The translations under genes were made by a program, and so were the position numbers. From positions 1-14,446 of the forward strand of contig CAKSJF010000061.1 in assembly GCA_934462945.1 (NCBI GenBank): DNA of 14,446 nt, read 5' to 3'. The notes under the pieces were generated by a model. It was not told the DNA's origin and made no database searches. It saw only the letters and a list, made by a program, of their open reading frames with translations. Source of the stretch: an uncultured Clostridia bacterium. GTDB taxonomy: Bacteria > Bacillota > Clostridia > UBA1381. Shown one piece after another: positions 1-6,176 of this stretch. Within the stretch, counting starts at the first letter, position 1. Each line of letters opens with the position of its first letter.

Positions 1-83
1 GATGATATCCGCCCCTACGGGAGGGTGGTTATGTTGCTTATTTTATGATTGCATAGAATGCAAATTAATATTTTTTTGCCGGC
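1..83 (-). repeat. Composite REP-containing repeat, copy 1 (left end cut by window)
   Basis: This stretch matches 127-210 base for base apart from one T in the run of Ts at 71-77. It starts inside a REP palindrome (GATGATATCCGCCC at 1-14, then CTACG) and continues through GGAGGGTGG, an AT-rich part with ATGATTGCATA at 45-55, a T run and GCCGGC. The REP reads in its GTAG-forward orientation on the minus strand. The left half of the palindrome lies outside the window. Confidence 0.9.
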
Positions 84-97
84 TGCGGTATCGGTTG

Positions 98-210
98 AAG
101 AATTTTGTTTGATGAAATTGCGGGCGGATGATATCCGCCCCTACGGGAGGGTGGTTATGTTGCTTATTTTATGATTGCATAGAATGCAAATTAATATTTT
201 TTTTGCCGGC
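98..210 (-). repeat. Composite REP-containing repeat, copy 2
   Basis: The core is a perfect palindrome GGGCGGATGATATCCGCCC at 122-140 (8-bp arms, 3-base loop), followed by CTACG, the complement of the GTAG foot. The right part (127-210) is a near-identical copy of 1-83, giving a 126-base period. The left flank AAGAATTTTGTT (98-109) recurs at 1026-1037 beside another REP, so the repeated unit is longer than the palindrome. A weaker copy of the right flank, including ATGATTGCATA, follows the REP at 1211-1235. Confidence 0.9.
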
Positions 211-220
211 GGTGGGATTG

Positions 221-249
221 ATCATACCGTTTATCAATTGTGGTATGAT
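221..249. repeat. 8-bp inverted repeat, unexplained
   Basis: ATCATACC at 221-228 is the exact reverse complement of GGTATGAT at 242-249, with a 13-base spacer. It sits between the composite repeats and the RAYT gene. There is no T run, so it is not an obvious terminator. It may be an operator, a degenerate repeat or chance. Confidence 0.4.
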
Positions 250-283
250 GTTCAATCAATCACATTATAACATGTTTTCATGT

Positions 284-305
284 ACGGGTAGATAACATCT
301 GCCGT
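284..305. repeat. Probable degenerate REP copy
   Basis: GGGTAGATAACATCTGCCG at 286-304 has the 8-3-8 layout of the REP core, with about five differences from GGGCGGATGATATCCGCCC. It keeps GAT and ATC flanking the loop. I read it as a decayed REP, although a short palindrome like this could also arise by chance. Confidence 0.4.
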
Positions 306-373
306 GCGTTTTTCCAAAATATCAAGGCTCTGATTTTTTTGAAACCAACCATTTTCATTGATCAAATCCGTTT

Positions 374-398
374 CGTAGGGGCGGATATCATCCGCCCG
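374..398 (+). repeat. REP element, forward, just downstream of the RAYT gene
   Basis: The copy carries the GTAG foot at 375-378 directly before the hairpin GGGCGGATATCATCCGCCC (379-397), a perfect 8-bp stem with a 3-base loop. It lies 32 bases beyond the RAYT stop codon. Its orientation is opposite to the copies at 1-19 and 121-145. Confidence 0.9.
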
Positions 399-429
399 TT
401 TGGTATTCCAAAACAATTTCATTCTTTAT

Positions 430-936
430 TCATTCGATTTCTCTTAATTTTTGAGGATTATTCAATATGTATTCTGCTTTTGTAATGTAATCATCCTGAT
501 CGCGGATAATATGCTCATAGAATGATTTTTGCCATACGGGAAAACCAATTTCTTTTGAAATCCACCGTTTCAATTGACCAATTACCGTTATAATTGATTT
601 CGTAGGGGCGGATATGATCTGCCCGTCTTCATCATTTGCAATAATTAAAATGAGATGAACATGGTCGGGCATAATAACATATTTATCAATTTTCACATTG
701 GTGTAATGAAGCGGAATAGCATTGATTGCCCGATCGGCAATTTTTCCATATTCGGATAAATTTGAACGGACAAAATCGCTTGTGTCGGATGAATCCTGGA
801 AAAGCATATCCGTTCCTGCATTTTTCCAAAATAATGGTTGTCTGTCCTTTGTACCGATTGTGATAAAATAAAATCCGTTTTGTGAATAATCATAATCCTT
901 TAACCGGATTTGTTTTCTTTGGGGGAACTTGTTCAT
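430..936 (-). CDS. REP-associated tyrosine transposase (RAYT, Y1 transposase family)
   Basis: The 168-residue protein belongs to the HUH-type Y1 transposase superfamily (IS200/IS605 TnpA relatives). RAYTs bind and nick single-stranded REP hairpins using a divalent metal held by an HUH motif and a catalytic tyrosine. Visible features are FYFITIGTKDRQPLF (22-36), the HUH motif MPDHVHLIL with H92 and H94, the conserved FYEHIIRDQDDY block (139-150), and the terminal AEYILNNP block whose Tyr156 is the best candidate nucleophile. Length is normal for a RAYT and the frame is open throughout, so the gene looks intact. The start is supported by AAAGGAAG (minus strand, 943-950) six bases upstream and by a good promoter at 999-1027. 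It is surrounded by REP copies, its expected substrates, and has no accessory TnpB and no flanking inverted ends, as expected for a domesticated single-copy RAYT. Residues 105-112 are encoded by a REP copy. Confidence 0.93.
   Translation of the reverse strand: MNKFPQRKQIRLKDYDYSQNGFYFITIGTKDRQPLFWKNAGTDMLFQDSSDTSDFVRSNLSEYGKIADRAINAIPLHYTNVKIDKYVIMPDHVHLILIIANDEDGQIISAPTKSIITVIGQLKRWISKEIGFPVWQKSFYEHIIRDQDDYITKAEYILNNPQKLREIE
601..625 (+). repeat. REP element embedded in frame in the RAYT coding sequence
   Basis: On the plus strand this reads CGTAG followed by GGGCGGATATGATCTGCCC, the same GTAG-plus-hairpin layout as the intergenic copies with one stem mismatch. On the coding (minus) strand it translates as GQIISAPT, residues 105-112 of the transposase, shortly after the HUH motif. 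There is no frameshift or stop. Confidence 0.88.
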
Positions 937-998
937 AGTGATCTTCCTTTATATTAATTTGGGGACAATCAATATCATTTTATTTTGTGTCTGTAATG

Positions 999-1027
999 AT
1001 TGTATCATATAAATGCGTTTTTTTCAA
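999..1027 (-). promoter_or_regulatory. Predicted sigma-A promoter of the RAYT gene
   Basis: Reading the minus strand, TTGAAA (1027-1022) and TACAAT (1004-999) are separated by exactly 17 bases. Transcription would start near 992 and leave a leader of about 55 bases before the RAYT ATG. The -35 region abuts the flank shared by the REP at 1049-1073. Confidence 0.6.
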
Positions 1028-1073
1028 GAATTTTGTTCGTTGAAGATTCGGGCGGATGATATCCGCCCCTACG
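1026..1073 (-). repeat. REP element with conserved left flank, upstream of RAYT
   Basis: GGGCGGATGATATCCGCCC at 1050-1068 is a perfect palindrome followed by CTACG, so the GTAG foot is on the minus strand. The left flank AAGAATTTTGTT (1026-1037) matches 98-109, about 18 of 23 bases over the full flank. It lies directly upstream of the RAYT promoter and shares bases with its -35 region. Confidence 0.88.
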
Positions 1074-1165
1074 TCAATTATAGGGTACAAATGTTTTAGC
1101 TTAATTTTGCAGTCTCTTTATTATATCATGTTTATCAAATGTACAGTTTTAAGTGGGACGAGGCG

Positions 1166-1235
1166 GTAGGGGCGGATATCATCCGCCCGAATTCTTTTAT
1201 CCGGCAGAAGCGGGCGGATAATATCCGCCCCTACG
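1166..1235. repeat. Inverted REP doublet (REPIN / BIME-like)
   Basis: A forward REP (GTAG foot 1166-1169, palindrome 1170-1188) is followed after about 21 bases by an inverted REP (palindrome 1212-1230, CTAC 1231-1234). The two copies are complementary over about 24 bases with one mismatch (GGGCGGATAATATCCGCCC in the second copy). The whole 70-base unit can therefore fold into one long hairpin, the layout described for REPINs mobilised by RAYTs. Confidence 0.85.
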
Positions 1236-1270
1236 GAGGAATGATGATGGTGTTTATTTATGATTGCATA
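1236..1270 (-). repeat. Divergent right flank of the composite repeat
   Basis: After the second REP of the doublet, GGAGG, a TG-rich part, TTATTT and ATGATTGCATA (1260-1270) follow in the same order as in 146-181 and 20-55. This shows the doublet keeps part of the composite element. It ends just before the operator-like inverted repeat of the PTS operon. Confidence 0.6.
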
Positions 1271-1282
1271 ATCGTATTTTAA

Positions 1283-1359
1283 CATGTTTTTTTCCATCGA
1301 CAAACAGAAAAAAACATGCTATACTATAGGTAATAAGGGATTTTGCAGAAAGTTTCCCT
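1283..1359 (+). promoter_or_regulatory. Promoter and candidate operator of the PTS operon
   Basis: TCGACA (1297-1302) and TATACT (1320-1325) are separated by 17 bases, a good sigma-A promoter. A perfect 12-bp inverted repeat, CATGTTTTTTTC (1283-1294) and GAAAAAAACATG (1307-1318), encloses the -35 box and ends just before the -10 box, so a protein bound to both arms would cover the promoter. The likely ligand is the PRD regulator encoded next, by inference. A short AGGGA/TCCCT repeat (1336-1340, 1355-1359) lies near the start of the transcript. The remaining leader up to 1454 is A-rich. I see no terminator or antiterminator hairpin in it and no cre-like site. Confidence 0.6.
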
Positions 1360-1454
1360 AATGTGTCAAAAAAACAAAAATACAAACACGCAAAAGCCTT
1401 GTATAATGTAATTGTACAAAGGAGATGCGGAAAGAAAAAGGAGCCGCGGATGTC

Positions 1455-3434
1455 ATGAACAAAAGACAGTATCAAATCCTTTCCCTGCTTCGGAGAAAGC
1501 ATGAATATGTAACCTTTGGAGAGCTTGCAGACGAGCTTTCGGTATCGGTGAAAACCATTCGGAACGACATCGCCGCCATGAAAGAGTATTTGGCGGAGGA
1601 GCATGTCGGCGAGTTGGAAACAAAGCCGCATGCCGGAGTCCGGCTCAGGATTCCGGAGGAGGCATGGCAGAAAATTTGTCAGAGCGAGCCGGAGGAGGAT
1701 CGGGAAATCCTGTTCTTCATCATCCGTCAGCTTTTAAAAAACGGCAGTCTGACCGCACAGCGTCTTGCAGAACAGTATTACATCGGAAGAACGCAGCTGG
1801 ACAAAATCTTAGATACCGCGCAGCAATGGTTTTTTGAAAACCACATTCTATTTGAAAGAAAGCGCGGCAAGGGGATTCTGATTCAGTACAGCGAGTGGAA
1901 CTACCGTCTGGCAAGACTTCGCTTCTATCAGGAGTATCTTTCCGAATACGAAAAACTCCCCGGCAGACGCGAAGCAAAAAGCGCATTTATGAATGCCGGA
2001 GAATATTCGGCAATGTGCGCGGCGCTCTCAGGCTTTGAGACTGACCGCACAGCGGCGCTGATTGCAGAAACAGAACAGGAATTCGGATTGCATTTTAACT
2101 ATGTATCCGGCGTAAACCTCCTGTTTCTCACCTCACTTTGTATTGTACGAAGCCGCGCCGGCAATGAGATCAAAATGCCGGAAACCCAAAGCATCCCAAC
2201 CGACGGCGAATCCGGAACGCTCTTTTCAGAAGCCCTGGCAGAACGGCTGGAGGAGGCATACAAAATCCGGCTTTCCAAAGAGGAACGGGGATTTCTGAAA
2301 TTTTTAGCAGACGTTTCGGAAATTCAGGAATTTGAATCGGAGGAGGAACGGCGGAGCTTTGAGGGAAAAAACGTGGAGCTTTGCCGGTTTACTGTAAAGC
2401 TGGTGAACATTTTAAGCGAGGTTGCAGACCTTGCGCTCCGCGAGGACAGAATCTTTGTAAAGCAGATGTTCTTACAGCTGAAAGCAACCATCTCCCGGCT
2501 GAAATACGGAATTGTTTTTAAAAACCAGCTGCTCGGTCAGATCAAGGCGAAATACCCCAATATGATGGCGGTGGCATGGTTTCTGGAAAACATTTTTGAA
2601 AAGGAGCTGGGTTTGGAGCTAAACGAGCATGAGGTCGGATTTTTAGCGCTTCATATCGGCGGCGCGATCGAGCGTCAGCTAAGCGGACTGACCGCCTGCA
2701 TCGTCTGTGACTACGGAATCGGCATTTCGCAGATTTTAAGAGAAAAAATCACACGCTCCATTCCGGAATTGAAAATCACAGCAGTCTATTCCGGTCGGGA
2801 TATTCAGAAAATCAAGCAGGATTCCTGTGATTTTGTGATCACAACCACCTCTTTAGACGGCTACCGGCTAAACCGCGACATGATCACCGTGGGACACCTG
2901 TTAGAAGAATCTGACATCCGACACCTGGAGGACTACATGAAAAAGGCACGCTCCGGAAAAAACACCAGCGTCCGGGAAATTATTCCGAATGTCGATCTTT
3001 TCAGCGAGGAATTGATTTTCCCGCAATGCCGGGTAAAATCCAAAAAGGAGCTTTTAGAAATGCTCTGCGAACGGATGGAAAGCTTAGGTTATGTCACAGA
3101 CGGATTTTTAGAGTCTGTCTGGGAACGCGAAAAAAGCGCGCCCACCGATCTGGGAAAAGGCTTCAGCCTGCCGCACGGAATGAGCGAATACGTCAACCAC
3201 TCCGCAGCAGCGTTTGCAAGTCTGGAAGAACCGATCGACTGGGTGGAAAACGGAGAACCGGTTGATATGGTATTCTTAGTCGCATTCGACCTGGACGAGG
3301 ACGACGCGGTAAAGAAAAAAATTATCGGCTTCTATCAATCGATTGTATCATTTATGGAGGACGATCAGGAATGTGAAAAACTTCGCAGTCTTACCGACGC
3401 GAAGCAAATTATAAAAATCTTAGAAACCTGGTAG
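1455..3434 (+). CDS. PRD-domain transcriptional regulator with EIIB-like and EIIA domains (MtlR/LicR type)
   Basis: The protein is a DNA-binding activator of the BglG/MtlR group whose activity is set by PTS phosphorylation. The domains, numbered from the ATG at 1455, are: a DeoR-like HTH (1-60, RQYQIL...SVKTIRNDI), a second Mga-type HTH (about 85-145), two PRD domains (about 180-290 and 305-410), a GAT-type EIIB-like domain (about 412-500; Cys418 in CDYGIGIS), and a fructose/mannitol-type EIIA domain (about 510-659; His574 in LPHG). Only one of the usual PRD histidines is evident, His400 in LALHIGGA; the first PRD2 site appears to be Gln341. An in-frame ATG at 1425 would add ten residues but sits directly on its AGGAG. 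The ATG at 1455 has AAAGGAG 11 bases upstream and gives the usual MNKRQ-like N terminus of the family. It is the first gene of the operon, with HPr starting 12 bases later, so it probably controls this operon. Confidence 0.9.
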   Translation: MNKRQYQILSLLRRKHEYVTFGELADELSVSVKTIRNDIAAMKEYLAEEHVGELETKPHAGVRLRIPEEAWQKICQSEPEEDREILFFIIRQLLKNGSLTAQRLAEQYYIGRTQLDKILDTAQQWFFENHILFERKRGKGILIQYSEWNYRLARLRFYQEYLSEYEKLPGRREAKSAFMNAGEYSAMCAALSGFETDRTAALIAETEQEFGLHFNYVSGVNLLFLTSLCIVRSRAGNEIKMPETQSIPTDGESGTLFSEALAERLEEAYKIRLSKEERGFLKFLADVSEIQEFESEEERRSFEGKNVELCRFTVKLVNILSEVADLALREDRIFVKQMFLQLKATISRLKYGIVFKNQLLGQIKAKYPNMMAVAWFLENIFEKELGLELNEHEVGFLALHIGGAIERQLSGLTACIVCDYGIGISQILREKITRSIPELKITAVYSGRDIQKIKQDSCDFVITTTSLDGYRLNRDMITVGHLLEESDIRHLEDYMKKARSGKNTSVREIIPNVDLFSEELIFPQCRVKSKKELLEMLCERMESLGYVTDGFLESVWEREKSAPTDLGKGFSLPHGMSEYVNHSAAAFASLEEPIDWVENGEPVDMVFLVAFDLDEDDAVKKKIIGFYQSIVSFMEDDQECEKLRSLTDAKQIIKILETW

Positions 3435-3446
3435 GGGGTGAAAGTT

Positions 3447-3701
3447 ATGGTAAAGGTGAGCTATCAAATCAAGAACGAGGAGGGTCTGCATGCCAGACCG
3501 GCATCCGACTTCTGCAAAACGGCATCCCGTTTCAAAAGTAACATCGCAGTCATTAAGGACGGCGAGGAGTTTGAAGCAAAAAGCATTTTGATGGTGCTTT
3601 GTGTAGGCGCTGTCAAGGGCGATGTCATTGAGATCCGCGCAGAGGGTGAGGATGAGCAGGAAGCGATAGACGCTTTAATCGAAACCTTAGACAGGGAGTG
3701 A
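3447..3701 (+). CDS. ptsH: HPr-family phosphocarrier protein
   Basis: This small cytoplasmic protein accepts phosphate from enzyme I and passes it to EIIA. From ATG 3447 it has 84 residues, a typical HPr length. The active site GLHARPAS places His15 exactly where expected, and Ser46 in AKSILMVL matches the HPr kinase site of Firmicutes. The residues after Ser46 are unusual: canonical HPr has SIMGVMSLG, here SILMVLCVG, so the surface contacted by HPr kinase and CcpA is altered. A GTG at 3438 is in frame, but it lies inside the AGGGGGTGA that forms a good ribosome binding site for the ATG, so the ATG is preferred. It lies between the regulator and enzyme I, which suggests an operon-dedicated HPr, although it could also be the only HPr of the cell. 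Confidence 0.93.
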   Translation: MVKVSYQIKNEEGLHARPASDFCKTASRFKSNIAVIKDGEEFEAKSILMVLCVGAVKGDVIEIRAEGEDEQEAIDALIETLDRE

Positions 3702-3707
3702 TCCAGA

Positions 3708-5375
3708 ATGAAAGAAATTTATGGAATTGCAGGCGCACCAGGGGTTGTCCTTGCAAAGGCAATCTATTTTGAAAAAAATTCCGGTGCAGAACAGGCAATT
3801 GAAATTGATGAGGCTGTGGAAAAGGCACTGGAAAAGGTGAGAAGATTATACCAGAAAACACTCCGGGAATTAGGCGAGGAGCATGCGAAAATCTTCACCG
3901 CCTACGAAATGCTCTTAGAGGACACCGTTCTCTTAGACCCGATCCGATCCGCAATTCTTGCCGGAGAGGAATCAACCGCCGCAGTCCGCAAGGTAACCGG
4001 ACAGATGGCAGACATTTTAGCATCGAAAAAGAATGAATACATGCGCCAGCGTGCAGACGACATCCGCTATGTCGGCGAGCTTTTAGCCGACGCGATCACC
4101 GGAGCAGACGGAGAGTTTATGCTCCCGGACGACGGCGAAAAATACATTTTAGCCGCGCACGAGCTGACCCCGGTAGACACGATGATGTTTGACTGCAGCC
4201 GGCTGGCAGGACTTGTGACCGAGCTTGGCGGCGCAACCTCCCACACCGTGATCTTAGCAAAATCCCTCGGCATTCCGGCAGTGGTCGGAGCGGCAGGACT
4301 GGATCAGGGCTTAAACGGAGCAACCGCCTATTTAGACGGCTACACCGGAAAGCTTCTGATTGATCCGAACGAGAACGAGAAAAAATCACTGTTGGATCGG
4401 ATTTCGGAGGAAGAACGCTTTTTAGAGCATTTAGACGAACTGAAAAACAGCCAGGCACAAACCAAGGACGGCGAACGGATTGCTGTTTGCATCAATATCG
4501 GAAAGCCATCCGATTTAGAGGGAACAGAGAAAGAACAAATTGACGGTGTTGGCTTATTCCGTTCCGAATTTCTCTATTCCTCCGAAAAGCAAAAGCCGAC
4601 CTGCAAGGAGCAGGAAAAAGCATACCGTGAGGTTTTGCAGAAAGTAGAAAACGTCACCATCCGGACACTGGATGTCGGGGGAGACAAGCAGCTTTCCTAC
4701 CTCAATATGCCAAAGGAGGATAACCCGTTTTTAGGAAACCGCGGCATCCGGCTGTGCTTAGGGCATCCGGAAATCTTCTCCGAACAGCTCCGGGCAATTC
4801 TCTTAGCCGGAGCAGGAAAGAAAGTAAAAATCATGCTGCCGATGGTAACCTCGGTATCTGAGATCACCCGGACAAAGGAGCTTTTAGACCAGGTTCGGAG
4901 TGAGCTTGATCGGGAGCAGCTGGAATACTGCCGGAACGTGTTAGTCGGCATTATGATCGAAACACCGGCAAGCGCCGTTGCAGCGGACATTTTTGCAAAG
5001 CACAGCGACTTTTTCAGTATCGGCACGAACGATTTAGTACAGTATATGATGGCGGCAGACCGCGGAAACGCAGAGGTAGAGAGCTTATACAATCCATACC
5101 ATCCGGCAGTGATCCGCATGATAGCAAATGTGATTCAAAAGGGTGCGGAAGCAGGAATTGAAGTGAGCGTATGCGGCGATTTAGCAGCAAACACAAGCTT
5201 TACCCGATTGCTTTTGGGACTGGGACTGAAAAAATTCAGCGTTCCTCTCCCCATGGTATCCAGAATTAAGGACAAAATTAGCCAGATCAGCCTGACCGAT
5301 GCAAAGCTTTTTGCAGAGGCAGTCTTAAAAGCTGAAGATGAAGAAGAAATCAAAAAAATGTTAAAAGGAGCGTGA
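3708..5375 (+). CDS. ptsI: PTS enzyme I (phosphoenolpyruvate-protein phosphotransferase)
   Basis: Enzyme I takes phosphate from phosphoenolpyruvate and transfers it to HPr in the cytoplasm. The 555-residue protein has the full layout: an HPr-binding/phosphohistidine N-terminal part with GGATSHTVILAKSLGIPAVVG, where His179 is the phosphorylated residue, and a PEP-binding TIM barrel with LFRSEFLY (283-290), RTLDVGGDK (319-327), GNRGIRL (343-349), GIMIETP (414-420), FSIGTNDLVQY (436-446) and Cys489 in VCGDLAAN. The last motif is a slight variant of the usual CGEMAGD. Length is close to the usual 570. The ribosome binding site AGGGAGTGA overlaps the stop codon of the HPr gene, so translation is probably coupled. 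The stop overlaps a GTG of the next gene. There is no sign of truncation. Confidence 0.97.
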   Translation: MKEIYGIAGAPGVVLAKAIYFEKNSGAEQAIEIDEAVEKALEKVRRLYQKTLRELGEEHAKIFTAYEMLLEDTVLLDPIRSAILAGEESTAAVRKVTGQMADILASKKNEYMRQRADDIRYVGELLADAITGADGEFMLPDDGEKYILAAHELTPVDTMMFDCSRLAGLVTELGGATSHTVILAKSLGIPAVVGAAGLDQGLNGATAYLDGYTGKLLIDPNENEKKSLLDRISEEERFLEHLDELKNSQAQTKDGERIAVCINIGKPSDLEGTEKEQIDGVGLFRSEFLYSSEKQKPTCKEQEKAYREVLQKVENVTIRTLDVGGDKQLSYLNMPKEDNPFLGNRGIRLCLGHPEIFSEQLRAILLAGAGKKVKIMLPMVTSVSEITRTKELLDQVRSELDREQLEYCRNVLVGIMIETPASAVAADIFAKHSDFFSIGTNDLVQYMMAADRGNAEVESLYNPYHPAVIRMIANVIQKGAEAGIEVSVCGDLAANTSFTRLLLGLGLKKFSVPLPMVSRIKDKISQISLTDAKLFAEAVLKAEDEEEIKKMLKGA

Positions 5376-5380
5376 AAATC

Positions 5381-5830
5381 ATGAATGTTGCAGAGGTATT
5401 AAAAAAGGAGCAGATTGTGTTGGACCTGGCAGCCGCTGACAAGACAGAGGCGCTCACAAAGCTGACCGACCTGCTTTGGAACAACGGAAAATTAGCAGAC
5501 AAGGACGCATTTTTAACCGATGTATTAAACCGGGAAAAAATCTCCACCACCGGAATCGGAAACGGCATTGCAATTCCGCACGGAAAATCTGCAAGCGTCC
5601 GGGAAACGACCGTTGCAATCGGCAGACTTTCTCAAAAGGTAGAATGGGAAAGCGTGGATGATGAGCCGGTAGAGCTGGTGGTACTCTTAGCCGTGAATGA
5701 TCAGGACAAAACCGGCGTACATGTAAAGCTATTATCCGGCATGGCAAGAAAGCTTGCCTCCGCAGAAACCTGTAAGCGGCTTTTAGATGCAAAAACCGCA
5801 GAAGAACTGATCCAAATATTTTCGGAATAA
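5381..5830 (+). CDS. PTS fructose-family EIIA component
   Basis: EIIA of the fructose/mannitol family receives phosphate from HPr and passes it to EIIB. The 149-residue protein carries the family signature TGIGNGIAIPHGKSASV, with His67 as the phosphorylated residue, followed by VELVVLLAV and a C-terminal ELIQIF helix. I chose the ATG at 5381, ten bases after AAAGGAG. A GTG at 5372 in the same frame overlaps the enzyme I stop and would add MKI, and it cannot be fully excluded. Here EIIA is a separate protein, whereas many fructose permeases fuse it to EIIB and EIIC. The regulator at 1455 carries a related EIIA domain. Sugar specificity cannot be read from this subunit alone. Confidence 0.93.
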   Translation: MNVAEVLKKEQIVLDLAAADKTEALTKLTDLLWNNGKLADKDAFLTDVLNREKISTTGIGNGIAIPHGKSASVRETTVAIGRLSQKVEWESVDDEPVELVVLLAVNDQDKTGVHVKLLSGMARKLASAETCKRLLDAKTAEELIQIFSE

Positions 5831-5845
5831 AAGGAGGAAACCATT

Positions 5846-6157
5846 ATGAAAATCGTAGGAATTGCAGCCTGTACGTCCGGCATTGCACACACGTACATCG
5901 CAAAGGAAAAGCTCATGGCAGCAGCAAAAGAGCTGGGACATGAGGCACACATCGAAACGCAGGGAACGATCGGCACAGAGGACGAACTGACCAGACAGGA
6001 TATTGAGGCGGCAGATGTTGTCATCATCGCAGCAGATATCAAGGTTGGCGGAAAGGATCGTTTCAAGGGCAAGAAGATTGTAGAAGTGCCTACGCATATT
6101 GCAATCAAATCCCCGAAAGCGCTTCTTAACAAGATTTCAGATGAATTAGGAAAATAA
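5846..6157 (+). CDS. PTS fructose-family EIIB component
   Basis: EIIB carries the cysteine that is phosphorylated by EIIA and then phosphorylates the sugar during transport. The 103-residue protein begins MKIVGIAACTSGIAHTYIA, the EIIB-Fru active-site loop with Cys9. The usual form is CPTGIAHT, so CTSG is a small variation. Later motifs ETQGTIGTEDELT and ADVVIIAADIKV fit the family, in which the segment E(T/G)QG is highly conserved. A strong AAAGGAGG lies seven to nine bases before the ATG. It is encoded as a free subunit, 15 bases after EIIA and 19 before EIIC. Confidence 0.95.
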   Translation: MKIVGIAACTSGIAHTYIAKEKLMAAAKELGHEAHIETQGTIGTEDELTRQDIEAADVVIIAADIKVGGKDRFKGKKIVEVPTHIAIKSPKALLNKISDELGK

Positions 6158-6176
6158 TTTTTAGGAGGAAAAAACA

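Noticed and set aside
1..1270. Repeated palindromes as a possible CRISPR array
   Set aside because: Spacing is irregular, orientation alternates, there are no uniform spacers and no cas genes; the GTAG-hairpin layout and the RAYT gene fit REP elements.
1121..1303. Minus-strand open frame of 60 codons in the REPIN region
   Set aside because: Its translation is mostly the REP copies read through (ADIIRPL, ADDIRPY), with no ribosome binding site or family resemblance.
1332..1454. RNA antiterminator (RAT-like) control in the leader of the PTS operon
   Set aside because: The encoded regulator has DNA-binding HTH domains and no CAT RNA-binding domain, and no terminator hairpin is present in the leader.
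1425..1454. ATG at 1425 as the start of the PRD regulator
   Set aside because: It follows AAAGGAG with no spacing, and the extra MRKEKGAADV is not expected in the family; the ATG at 1455 is better.
1254..1631. Minus-strand open frame of 125 codons over the PTS promoter and regulator start
   Set aside because: It crosses the operator-like repeat and the HTH coding region of the regulator, with no homology signal.
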